Origin: Raineyella antarctica
GTDB taxonomy: Bacteria; Actinomycetota; Actinomycetes; Propionibacteriales; Propionibacteriaceae
DNA: 64,000 bases
Direction: 5' to 3'
NCBI RefSeq assembly: GCF_900092135.1
Contig: NZ_FMYF01000011.1
Span: 62,001 to 126,000, forward strand
The position numbers and the translations under genes are program-made. Below the pieces are notes generated by a model that was not told the DNA's origin, ran no database searches, and was given only the letters and a program-made list of their open reading frames with translations. This document shows positions 26,733 to 34,617 of the stretch, piece by piece (positions within the stretch are counted from its first letter, which is position 1; each line of letters starts with the position of its first letter).

Positions 26733-26876
26733 ATGAGTACGATCCTCTGGATCATCGCCGCGGTCCTCGTGATTGCCGGCATCTTGGCGCTGTTCCGCAG
26801 GCAGATCCTGTGGGGCATCGTCCTGATCGTCGTCGGGCTGCTCGTCGGCCCCGGTGGCGTCAGCATCTTCACCTGA
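26733..26876 (+). CDS. GPGG-motif small membrane protein
   Basis: This 47-aa protein begins MSTILWIIAAVLVIAGILAL, has a positively charged loop (FRRQILWG), a second helix, and ends GPGGVSIFT. The pair of helices with terminal Gly-Pro-Gly-Gly defines the actinobacterial GPGG-motif small membrane proteins. GGAAGG lies six bases before the ATG. A TAGACT-type -10 candidate sits around 26659; the rest of 26397-26732 shows no gene. It is followed by a strong hairpin. Function is unknown. Confidence 0.8.
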   Translation: MSTILWIIAAVLVIAGILALFRRQILWGIVLIVVGLLVGPGGVSIFT

Positions 26877-26884
26877 CAGGCGTT

Positions 26885-26971
26885 GACCGGGGTGGCGAAT
26901 CGTCCGCCACCCCGGTCCCCTCTCGTGGCTCTTTCCCACCACGCCCCGCCGGCTCCCGCCCGCGGGGCGTG
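26885..26971. terminator. Convergent terminators between GPGG gene and CPA1 antiporter
   Basis: GACCGGGGTGGC at 26885-26896 pairs perfectly with GCCACCCCGGTC at 26906-26917 (12 bp, 9-nt loop), ending transcription from the GPGG gene. A second stem, CACGCCCCG at 26940-26948 with CGGGGCGTG at 26963-26971, faces the reverse-strand antiporter whose stop codon is at 27002. Confidence 0.7.
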
Positions 26972-27001
26972 TTCGCGTCCCGGGCCGCGCGGATCAGGTG
27001 C

Positions 27002-28888
27002 TCACCCCAGTGACGTGGGCGTCTCCTCGGTCGGTTCGGTGCCGAGGATCTCGTCGACGAAGCACCACCGCCACGACTCACCGGGCTCGAACGAGCGCAT
27101 CACGGGGTGCCCCGTGGCGCGGAAGTGCGCGGCGGCGTGTCGCCCCGGTGAGGAGTCGCAGCAGCCGATGTTGCCGCAGTCCAGGCACATCCGCAGGTGG
27201 ACCCAGGTGAGACCGGCCCGCAGGCAGTCCGGGCAGCCGGTGAGCGAGCTGGGCGCCACCACCTGCGGGGCTGAACGAAGGTGCTCGCACGGCTCGTCGG
27301 GGAGCTGAGCATGGAACGGGACCTCGGACGTGGCGAGGTCCTCACCGTTCAGGTAACCGGCCAGGGACTCCTCCAGGTCGATGCCGTTGAGGATGCTGCT
27401 CACGACGCTCTGGTCCACCCTCGCCTCGTCGCGGATCCGCAGCAGTTCCTCCCGCTCGGCGGCCAGGCCTGCCAGGCGCAGGTCGTGCCGGGTGCGCTGG
27501 GGGGATGCTCCGTGCTCACTGCTGGGGCGGCCGAGACGTTCCCAGACGCCGTTGACCCGGCGGCGGGCCTCGGCGCGCAACTCGTCGACCACTGCCCGGT
27601 CCTCGGGGCCGGCCAGCTGCTCGACCGCAGCGATCCCTGCGCCGGCGGCCTTCTGCAGGACGACGGCGGTGCTGATCGCGTCCTCGCGAGGATCCGGGCC
27701 GCGCAGTCCCAGCCGGCGCGCGAGCAGCGGCAGCGTCGCCCCCTGGAGCAGCAGGGTGCCCACCGTCACCACCAGCGCGGCGAGCACCAGGACCGGTCGG
27801 CCCGGCGTCGTCGCGGGCAGGGCGAGGGCGGCGGCCAGGGTCACCACACCGCGCATCCCGGCCCAGCCGACCACCAGGCTCTCCCGCAGTGTGAACGCGG
27901 TCCGTCCGCGCAGGATCGCGCGGGTCGCGAGCACCCAGACCATCCGGAGGACGATCACGGCGGCCAGGGCGGAGACGCACGACAGGACCACGACCCTGGC
28001 GTCGTGGCCGGAGTCCGCGGCAGCCCGTACGATGCTCGTCGCCTGCAGGCCGATGAGCAGGAAGACCGCGTTCTCGAGCAGGAACTGGACGGTGCTCCAG
28101 TTGATCCGCTGGGCCAGCCGTTCCTCGGCGCCCTGGTCGCGGGGTGACCGGTGGCCGAGCGCGAGGCCGGCCACCACGACGGCCAGGACCCCCGAGCCGT
28201 GCACCAGCTCCGTGGGGACGTAGGCGGCGAAGGGCACGATGAACGACAGCGCCGTGGTGACCGGCGCCTCGTCCAGGTGCCGGAACGCCAGCCCGGCCAG
28301 CCTCGCGACCACCAGCCCGACGGCGACGGCGGCGAGCACCGCCCAGAGGAAGTCCAGCCCTACACTGACCGCACTCAGGGAGACCGTCAGGGCGATCGTG
28401 GCACTGCGCAGGCTGGTCAGGGCGGTGGCATCGTTGACCAGTGACTCACCCTCCAGCACGGTCACGATCCGTCGGGGCAGGCCCACCCTGCGGGCGACGG
28501 CGGACGCGGCCACGGCATCGGGCGGAGCCACGACGGCGCCGAGGGCGAAGGCCGCGGCCCACGGCACGTCCAGCACCAGGCGGACCACCAGCCCCACTCC
28601 GGCGACGGTGAACAGCACCAACCCGACCGACAACAGGCCGATCGACGGGAGGTTCTGGCGGAAGTCGACCAATGAGGTGTTGACGGCCGTCGCGTACAGG
28701 AGCGGCGGCAGCAGCCCGACCAGCACCAGTTCGGGTGACAGTGCCGGGACACGGACGAACGGCAGCACCGATCCGACCAGACCCACCAGCATCAGCAGGA
28801 GTGGGGCGGAGGCGTGGAGGCGGTCGGCCACGACGGAGGTCGCGACGACGACGAGGGCGACCAGACCGATGGTGATGACCATCTCCAT
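27002..28888 (-). CDS. CPA1 Na+/H+ antiporter fused to a UBP-type zinc finger
   Basis: This 628-aa protein has the CPA1 core (GAVVAPPDAVAASAV on the discontinuous helix, ESLVNDATALT with the Asn-Asp pair, WAGMRGVVTLAAALALP). A cytoplasmic linker of about 110 residues follows. The last 90 residues form a ZnF-UBP finger: PCEHLRSAPQV, TGCPDCLRAG, MCLDCGNIGCCD, RHAAAHFRATGHPVMRSF, WRWCF. All zinc-binding Cys/His of that fold are visible. In eukaryotes this finger binds ubiquitin tails; its bacterial role on antiporters is unknown. The start at 28888 is supported by an upstream AGGATC; the longer frame to 29095 is not. The divergent RIC gene starts 166 bp away. Confidence 0.9.
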   Translation of the reverse strand: MEMVITIGLVALVVVATSVVADRLHASAPLLLMLVGLVGSVLPFVRVPALSPELVLVGLLPPLLYATAVNTSLVDFRQNLPSIGLLSVGLVLFTVAGVGLVVRLVLDVPWAAAFALGAVVAPPDAVAASAVARRVGLPRRIVTVLEGESLVNDATALTSLRSATIALTVSLSAVSVGLDFLWAVLAAVAVGLVVARLAGLAFRHLDEAPVTTALSFIVPFAAYVPTELVHGSGVLAVVVAGLALGHRSPRDQGAEERLAQRINWSTVQFLLENAVFLLIGLQATSIVRAAADSGHDARVVVLSCVSALAAVIVLRMVWVLATRAILRGRTAFTLRESLVVGWAGMRGVVTLAAALALPATTPGRPVLVLAALVVTVGTLLLQGATLPLLARRLGLRGPDPREDAISTAVVLQKAAGAGIAAVEQLAGPEDRAVVDELRAEARRRVNGVWERLGRPSSEHGASPQRTRHDLRLAGLAAEREELLRIRDEARVDQSVVSSILNGIDLEESLAGYLNGEDLATSEVPFHAQLPDEPCEHLRSAPQVVAPSSLTGCPDCLRAGLTWVHLRMCLDCGNIGCCDSSPGRHAAAHFRATGHPVMRSFEPGESWRWCFVDEILGTEPTEETPTSLG

Positions 28889-28926
28889 GTCGCTGATCCT
28901 AGGGCCCCCACCCGGCCGGGCACCGA

Positions 28927-28942
28927 CTTGATCCGCGTCAAG
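28927..28942. promoter_or_regulatory. FNR/DNR-type palindrome upstream of the RIC gene
   Basis: CTTGATCCGCGTCAAG is a 16-bp inverted repeat (arms CTTGA/TCAAG) that matches the FNR/DNR/NnrR consensus TTGAY-N4-RTCAA. It lies 113 bp before the RIC start and 39 bp before the antiporter start, between divergent genes. Iron-sulfur repair proteins are commonly induced by nitric oxide or oxygen limitation through such Crp/Fnr regulators. No Crp/Fnr gene occurs in the window. Confidence 0.6.
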
Positions 28943-29054
28943 GAGCCATCGGCCACGGCTCCGTACGTTGGGTCCATCCCCCCACGGATCGGTCGTGGGG
29001 ACGGACCTGAGCAGCGCCGGCGGACCGGCCGGCGCCACGGATGAAGGAAGAGCG

Positions 29055-29759
29055 ATGAGCATCGACACCGCAGCACTGATCGGCGACCTGGTCACCGAGG
29101 ACCCCCGCCGGACCCGCGTCCTGGAGTCGTACGGGCTGGACTACTGCTGCGGGGGGCAGCGCAGCCTGTCCGAGGCGGCCACCGCCCAGGGCCTGGACCC
29201 GGATCGTGTCGCCGCCGACCTGCAACTGGAGGGCGCGACCGCGCCGCTGCACTGGGAGTCCTCCGACCTGTCCGGGCTGGCGCACGACATCGTGGACACC
29301 CACCACGCCTACCTGTGGGAGGAGATGCCGCGGCTGGAGGCCCTGGTCACCAAGGTGGTCGGTGTCCACGGTGGACGCCACCCCGAGCTGGCCCACGTCG
29401 GTGACCTGTACGCCCGGGCCGTCGCCGACCTCGACCCGCACCTGACCCGCGAGGAGCGCGTGGTCTTCCCCGCGATCACCCGGCTGGAGCGGACCCAGGC
29501 GCCGGTGCGCCTCGGCGACGGCTCGCTCGGCGAGGCCGTGCAGCGGCTGGTCGAGGAGCACGACGTGGTCGGTGACCTGTTCGCCGAGATCAACCGGACC
29601 ACCGGCGGCTACACCACCCCCGAGGACGGCTGCGCCTCGTACGCGGCGATGCTGGCCGGCCTGCAGCAGATGGAGCAGGACCTGCACCTGCACGTGCACA
29701 AGGAGAACAACGTGCTGTTCCCGAAGGTGGTCGAGCTGGACCGGGCGGTGTCCGCCTGA
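29055..29759 (+). CDS. Iron-sulfur cluster repair di-iron protein (RIC/ScdA/YtfE)
   Basis: The 234-aa protein has the ScdA N-terminal domain, GLDYCCGGQRSLSEA with its Cys-Cys pair (about residues 31-32), then the hemerythrin-like four-helix bundle with HAYLWEEMPRL, LDPHLTREERVVFP, LVEEHDVVGDLF and LHLHVHKENNVLFP supplying the His/Glu ligands of the di-iron site. It repairs iron-sulfur clusters damaged by nitric oxide or peroxide. An FNR-type box at 28927 suggests NO- or anoxia-dependent induction. Its stop codon lies inside the first unit of a 16-bp tandem repeat. Confidence 0.95.
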   Translation: MSIDTAALIGDLVTEDPRRTRVLESYGLDYCCGGQRSLSEAATAQGLDPDRVAADLQLEGATAPLHWESSDLSGLAHDIVDTHHAYLWEEMPRLEALVTKVVGVHGGRHPELAHVGDLYARAVADLDPHLTREERVVFPAITRLERTQAPVRLGDGSLGEAVQRLVEEHDVVGDLFAEINRTTGGYTTPEDGCASYAAMLAGLQQMEQDLHLHVHKENNVLFPKVVELDRAVSA

Positions 29760-29813
29760 TCGAGGAGCCGCCTGATCGAGGAGCCGCCTGATCGAGGAGC
29801 CGCCTGATCGAGG
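29752..29813 (+). repeat. 16-bp tandem repeat, 3.9 copies, across the RIC stop codon
   Basis: The unit CCGCCTGATCGAGGAG is repeated perfectly at 29752, 29768 and 29784, with a 14-base fourth copy at 29800. The RIC stop (TGA, 29757-29759) is in copy one, and a TGA recurs in each unit. Sixteen bases is not a multiple of three, so unit loss or gain would leave the protein unchanged. It may be a polymorphic minisatellite; the function, if any, is unknown. Confidence 0.9.
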
Positions 29814-29832
29814 GCGGCTGCTCGGACCCGGG

Positions 29833-30225
29833 TCAGCCGTTCAGGCTGGCCAGGGCCGCCTCGAGCATGCCGCTGATCCGGTCGGCCACCGGCTGCATCG
29901 CCGCATTGCCGGTGATCACGTGCATGGTCTGGGGGTCGATCGCCTCGACGATCGTGGTCCCGCCCTCGGCCGCCCGGACGACCACGTTGCACGGCAGCAG
30001 CAGCCCGATCGAGGGCTCGGCCTGCAGCGCCTCGTACGCGCTCGGCGGGTTGCAGGCGCCGAGGATGACCTGCGGGGGGATGTCGACGTCGAGCTTCTTC
30101 TTCAGGGTGGCTGCCATGTCGATCTCGGTCAGTACGCCGAAGCCCTGGCCGGCGAGCGCCTCCCGGGTCGCGGCCAGCGTCTCGTCGAAGCCCTTGTCCA
30201 CGGTGGTGCTGAGTGCGTAGCCCAT
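29833..30225 (-). CDS. DUF302 domain protein
   Basis: The 130-aa protein is a single DUF302 domain: MGYALSTTVDKGFDETLAAT, FGVLTEIDMAATLKKKLDVD, VILGACNPPSAYEAL, IGLLLPCNVVVR. The conserved Cys of ACNP and LPCN are both present. AGGAG lies five bases before the ATG at 30225. DUF302 proteins are small cytoplasmic proteins thought to bind small ligands or metals; they often accompany redox genes, as here with RIC convergent. Confidence 0.88.
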   Translation of the reverse strand: MGYALSTTVDKGFDETLAATREALAGQGFGVLTEIDMAATLKKKLDVDIPPQVILGACNPPSAYEALQAEPSIGLLLPCNVVVRAAEGGTTIVEAIDPQTMHVITGNAAMQPVADRISGMLEAALASLNG

Positions 30226-30354
30226 GTCGTCTCCTGACGGGTGTCGAGTCGGCCGGGGCGCCGGCTCGTCCGCCAGCCTAGTCGGGAGCGCCGTCCCGCG
30301 CCCCGGACGTACGTGAGGTTCGGGGTTGTCTGTCCCATCGGGTTCACTGGACCC

Positions 30355-32508
30355 ATGACGCTGCGTGACGATGCCCGTACGATCCTGCGTGACCTGACCG
30401 GGGTCGCGGAGGCAGACTTCCGCGACGGTCAGTACGAGGCGATCGAGGCGCTGGTGGCCGACCGTCGCCGCGCCCTTGTGGTACAGCGCACCGGCTGGGG
30501 CAAGTCCGCGGTCTACTTCGTCTCCTGCCTGCTGCGGCGCCGGCAGGGGGCCGGCGCCACCGTGATCGTCTCCCCGCTGCTGGCCCTGATGCGCGACCAG
30601 CTCGCGGCGGCGGAGCGGGCCGGCATCCGTGCCGCGGCGATCAACTCCGCCAACGCCACCGAGTGGGGCGAGACGATCGAGGCGGTACGGACCGGTGCGG
30701 TGGACCTGCTGCTGATCTCCCCCGAACGCCTCACCAACCCCCGCTTCCGCGAGGACGTACTGCCGACCCTGGTCGCGAACATGGGCCTGCTGGTGGTCGA
30801 CGAGGCGCACTGCATCTCCGACTGGGGTCACGACTTCCGACCCGACTACCGGCGGATCCGCGACCTGATCGCCCAGCTGCCCGACGGTGTGCCGATCCTG
30901 GCCACCACCGCCACCGCCAACAGCCGGGTGATCACCGACGTCGCCGAGCAGCTGGGCGTACGCCTCGTGGGCGACGGGCCGGCCGACCCCGAGGAGGTGT
31001 TCGTGGTCCGGGGACCGCTCGCCCGCGACTCGCTGCGCCTGGGCGTGCTCCGGCTGCCGACCGCCCGGCACCGGCTCGGCTGGCTGCTCGCCCACCTCGA
31101 TGACCTGCCCGGCAGCGGCATCATCTATGCCCTGACCATCTCCGCCGCCGAGGACACCGCACGGCTGCTGGCCGACCACGGGCACCGGGTGCGCTCGTAC
31201 ACCGGGCGGACCGACCCGGCCGACCGCGAGGCCGCCGAGAAGGCGCTGAAGGACAACGAGGTCAAGGCCCTCGTTGCGACCAGCGCCCTCGGCATGGGGT
31301 TCGACAAGCCGGACCTCGGCTTCGTCGTCCACCTCGGCGCGCCCTCCTCCCCGGTGGCCTACTACCAGCAGGTCGGCCGGGCGGGTCGCGCCGTGGAGAC
31401 GGCCGACGTGCTGCTGCTCCCGGGCCCGGAGGATCGCGACATCTGGCAGTACTTCGCCTCCGCGTCGATGCCGAGCGAAGCCAGGGCCTCCGCCGTGCTG
31501 GCCGCCCTCGCCGAGGCGGACCGGCCGCTGTCCGCAGCCGCCCTGGAGGCCCGGGTCGACATCCGCCGGACCCCGCTGGAACTGCTGCTGAAGGTGCTCG
31601 CGGTGGACGGATCGGCCGAGAAGGTCCAGCAGGGCTGGCGGACGACGGGTGTGCCGTGGACGTACGACGCCGAGCGGTACGGGCGGATCGCCGCTGCCCG
31701 GACCGCCGAACAGGGCGCGATGGTCGAGTACGAGGCCGGCGCGGTCTGCCGGATGGAGTTCCTGACCGCCCAGCTCGACGACCCCCAGGCACACCCGTGC
31801 GGGCGGTGCGACGTCTGCCTGCGCGCCGCCGGGGAGCCGGCCTGGTATCCGCAGGACGTGCCGGGGGAGGTGCTGGCCGAGGCCGGCGCCCAGCTGGCCC
31901 ACGCCGGGGTACCGATCGAGCCGCGCCGCCAGTGGCCCTCCGGGATGGATCGGCTTGGCATCCCGCTCAAGGGCCGGATCCCGGCGGGGGAGACCCTCGA
32001 GGAGGGGCGGGCGATCGCCCGGCTGACCGACCTGGGCCACGGCCGCAGTCTCCGGGAGATGTTCGCCCCCGACACCGAGGGACGCCCGGTCGATCGGCCG
32101 CTCCCGACCGAGCTCGCCACGGCCTGCATCCAGGTGCTCAGCGGGTGGAACTGGCAGGCCCGCCCCGTCGCGGTGATCGGGGTCGGTTCCGTCGGCCGGC
32201 CGGAGCTGGTCGCCTCCACGGTGGCCGGGCTGGCCCGGGTGGGGCGGCTGCTCGACCTCGGGGTGCTGCCGCTCCATGCCGGTGCGGGGCCGACCACGAC
32301 GGGCAACAGCGCCTTCCGGCTGGCCTCGGTGTGGGACCGGTGGGAGGTGCCGGCCGAGCTCGCGGAGCGGCTCGCCGACCTCGCCGGCCCGGTGCTGCTG
32401 GTCGATGACCTGGTCGACTCCCGCTGGACGATGGCGGTGGCCGGCAGGCTGCTGCGGCGGGCCGGGGCGCCGGGTGTGCTTCCCCTGGCGCTGGGGGTCG
32501 CCGGGTGA
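30355..32508 (+). CDS. RecQ-family helicase with C-terminal phosphoribosyltransferase domain
   Basis: The 717-aa protein is a superfamily 2 helicase: Walker A TGWGKS (46-51), DEAH box VVDEAHCISDWGHDF (near 149), ATTATAN, and the Arg-finger region YYQQVGRAGRA. A RecQ zinc-binding site follows with Cys465 and CGRCDVC at 482-488. The last 220 residues end in a phosphoribosyltransferase: VLLVDDLVDSRWTM at about 681 is the PRPP-binding loop, as in ComF-like enzymes. RecQ unwinds recombination and repair intermediates; the role of the PRTase is unclear. ATG 30355 is used. Confidence 0.93.
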   Translation: MTLRDDARTILRDLTGVAEADFRDGQYEAIEALVADRRRALVVQRTGWGKSAVYFVSCLLRRRQGAGATVIVSPLLALMRDQLAAAERAGIRAAAINSANATEWGETIEAVRTGAVDLLLISPERLTNPRFREDVLPTLVANMGLLVVDEAHCISDWGHDFRPDYRRIRDLIAQLPDGVPILATTATANSRVITDVAEQLGVRLVGDGPADPEEVFVVRGPLARDSLRLGVLRLPTARHRLGWLLAHLDDLPGSGIIYALTISAAEDTARLLADHGHRVRSYTGRTDPADREAAEKALKDNEVKALVATSALGMGFDKPDLGFVVHLGAPSSPVAYYQQVGRAGRAVETADVLLLPGPEDRDIWQYFASASMPSEARASAVLAALAEADRPLSAAALEARVDIRRTPLELLLKVLAVDGSAEKVQQGWRTTGVPWTYDAERYGRIAAARTAEQGAMVEYEAGAVCRMEFLTAQLDDPQAHPCGRCDVCLRAAGEPAWYPQDVPGEVLAEAGAQLAHAGVPIEPRRQWPSGMDRLGIPLKGRIPAGETLEEGRAIARLTDLGHGRSLREMFAPDTEGRPVDRPLPTELATACIQVLSGWNWQARPVAVIGVGSVGRPELVASTVAGLARVGRLLDLGVLPLHAGAGPTTTGNSAFRLASVWDRWEVPAELAERLADLAGPVLLVDDLVDSRWTMAVAGRLLRRAGAPGVLPLALGVAG

Positions 32509-32600
32509 GATCACTCAGACCGCATGGAGGAGAACTCACTGCAAGGGATACAGAAAGAGGGCCATGCTGCTGTAGCCGGCTCGCCGTGGAGGTTCGCACG

Positions 32601-34361
32601 TCATGTGCCAGTGATGGCCTGTCCCCGTGTGTACAGAGTCCCTTTCACCCCTTGCCCGCCTCGAACTGAGACAAAGCCTGCATCCATCATGGTCCTGAGA
32701 GCGTAGCGAGTCTGCGACTCCGAGAGTCCGGCTCGTTGCATGATCTGGTCGAGCGTCGCCGGTCCGTGGCCGAGCGCTTCCCAGACGACCGGCGCATTCC
32801 TGCTGACATGTGAGCCGGGACCGCCAGACAGCTCGGGAATGGGGAGGGTGTCCTGGTCCGGCTCATCGGCGATGTGCGGAGGACGCACGATGACGTGCGG
32901 TACAGGTGATCCGGGAGGGGCAGCCAAGAACTCCGGACGTATGGAGTAGGTCGTCTGCGCTCGTTGGCCACTTGTCTGAGCAAGCCCTGCCGTCACCAGA
33001 CCTCGGAGCTCGGAACGAGCCTGGATGGAATCGATGGGTGCGAACTCTTTGCGGACCAAGCTGTTCGTCCATGTCTGCCCATGTCTCATGGACGTGACGA
33101 TCTGCCTCTGCACGTCAGATAGCGGCGCCGCAGCCTTGGTCTCGCCCAGCCACGTGATGTCATCGGTTGCCAGAAGGGCGTGGCGGGGGACAAGAACTGT
33201 GAAACTGACACCCTTGTCGATGAAGGTGGGTGGTCGCATACTGGCCGATCGCAGTGCGCGCTGAACTTCCCGGATGCCACCTCCCTCGCCCTCGATCACG
33301 CGCGTACCGGAACTGGTCCGAGTGAGTTTGCAGATGTCGTAGAGGAACTCGTTGACTGCGGATTTGCCGCCCTCTGTTCCCAACTGTTCGCGGCTGACCC
33401 CGTACAGGCCCCCTGGGTTGCCGATGATCAGCTGGTCGTCGCGCAACCTCAGCTCGACGCGCTTGCTCCGGGTGTGTACGCCAAGGTCGCGGTGGACGAG
33501 TGCATTGGCGACAAGCTCCCTTACGGCCACCAGGGGAATCTCTGCCTCGTCGTGGCCATGACCGTCAGGACCGAAGCGGATGGCCGTCCTGGTGTTTCGT
33601 TGAACCCATTCCATGGCTCCTTCCAGCAGTGCGGGAACAGGGCCGTCCAGGTGGACGAGGTCTCTCGTGCGTTGCCCGCTGCGTGGGTCAAGTTGGACCG
33701 CGGCCGTAATCGACAGACTGGGAAGGAACTGCTGCGGATAGGAGCCCAGGGCGTAGAGTCCCGCCAGCGTCAGCTTCTTGCCATCCGGTGCCAGTACGGC
33801 TTTTCTCCGAAGGACGTCTTCGTCCGCCTGAGTGGAGAGTCTCCGAGACGTTGATCTGGCGGTCGTGAGGAAGTTGTGAAGCAACTCGTCGTCGAGGTCT
33901 GCGAGCGTCGTGCCATCAATGGCGACCGCTTCATGGCGGGGGCGTTGGCGTAGTGCCAGGATCTGCTGGACCTCCTGTTCACTCATGACATAGTCGCCGT
34001 CGGCTTGCCGAAGATATGCCTTGCCCCCGTAGCGGCAGGGTCTTTGGTCGGATGGGAGCCCGTTCACCGTAGCGACCACCAGGACGGCCCCATCCACCTC
34101 GGCTTCCTCGAAGGCCACCTGCAATGGTGGAGAAATGCCATTGCGGGCCTGACTGGCAATGCTGGCCTCGAGAGCCGCCGGCTCGCTCACTCCGACGGTG
34201 GCGAAGCCCGCGCGCTCATCAAGGCCCACGATGATTGTTCCCCCGTTGGGCATGTTGCCGAAGGCGCAGAGGGTCTCTCCGAGGCTCGGTACTCCGCCCG
34301 CGCCGAGCTTGACTTCGACCTCGGTCAAGTCACCACCGTGACCTTGGAGTTGCAGAAGCAA
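32601..34361 (-). CDS. AlbA/Schlafen-type ATP-binding transcriptional regulator
   Basis: The 586-aa protein has an AlbA_2 (Schlafen-like) DNA-binding domain at the N-terminus (LCAFGNMPNGGTIIVGLDE, CRYGGKAYLRQADGDYVMS). A RecG-C-like GHKL ATP-binding module follows (RELVANALVHRDLG, LIIGNPGGLYGV, GTRVIEGEGGGIREV), then two winged-helix segments. The start is TTG at 34361; the frame is open to a stop at 34403 and residues WSSEQLGDL read well upstream, so the true N-terminus is uncertain. The gene and its promoter are clearly lower in GC than the flanks. An operator-like palindrome lies 46-69 bp upstream of this start. Probably acquired. Confidence 0.8.
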   Translation of the reverse strand: MLLQLQGHGGDLTEVEVKLGAGGVPSLGETLCAFGNMPNGGTIIVGLDERAGFATVGVSEPAALEASIASQARNGISPPLQVAFEEAEVDGAVLVVATVNGLPSDQRPCRYGGKAYLRQADGDYVMSEQEVQQILALRQRPRHEAVAIDGTTLADLDDELLHNFLTTARSTSRRLSTQADEDVLRRKAVLAPDGKKLTLAGLYALGSYPQQFLPSLSITAAVQLDPRSGQRTRDLVHLDGPVPALLEGAMEWVQRNTRTAIRFGPDGHGHDEAEIPLVAVRELVANALVHRDLGVHTRSKRVELRLRDDQLIIGNPGGLYGVSREQLGTEGGKSAVNEFLYDICKLTRTSSGTRVIEGEGGGIREVQRALRSASMRPPTFIDKGVSFTVLVPRHALLATDDITWLGETKAAAPLSDVQRQIVTSMRHGQTWTNSLVRKEFAPIDSIQARSELRGLVTAGLAQTSGQRAQTTYSIRPEFLAAPPGSPVPHVIVRPPHIADEPDQDTLPIPELSGGPGSHVSRNAPVVWEALGHGPATLDQIMQRAGLSESQTRYALRTMMDAGFVSVRGGQGVKGTLYTRGQAITGT

Positions 34362-34406
34362 GTCCCCGAGCTGTTCGCTACTCCATGGCAGGACTGAAGA
34401 CTAACA

Positions 34407-34430
34407 AGACTTGTAAAAGTTTAAAAGTCT
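34407..34430. promoter_or_regulatory. 24-bp AT-rich operator upstream of AlbA-type regulator
   Basis: Arms AGACTTGTAAA (34407-34417) and TTTAAAAGTCT (34420-34430) are inverted repeats with one mismatch around a 2-bp centre. In a region otherwise near 70% GC, this AT-rich palindrome stands out, and its position matches autoregulation by the AlbA-type protein. It also lies 188 bp upstream of the shikimate dehydrogenase start. Confidence 0.6.
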
Positions 34431-34551
34431 CAGACCTGGCGTTGAAAGTGGTCCAAGTGCCAGAGTTGCAAGTTTCCCCATCTGGCTGCATGGGAGTGCG
34501 ATGGCGACGCCCTGCCGCAATGGGCCGCTGACCGGCGTACGCCACCTGTCC

Positions 34552-34581
34552 TTGGGGGCTATCGGGTCCGGCCCGTAGAGT
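34552..34581 (+). promoter_or_regulatory. Candidate sigma-70 promoter of the shikimate dehydrogenase gene
   Basis: TTGGGG (34552-34557) and TAGAGT (34576-34581) are separated by 18 bp, and lie 37 bp before the GTG at 34618. Both match the consensus only in part, so this is tentative. Confidence 0.35.
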
Positions 34582-34617
34582 CGTACCGACCGACCGGCCT
34601 ATCGCAGGAGTACCAAG

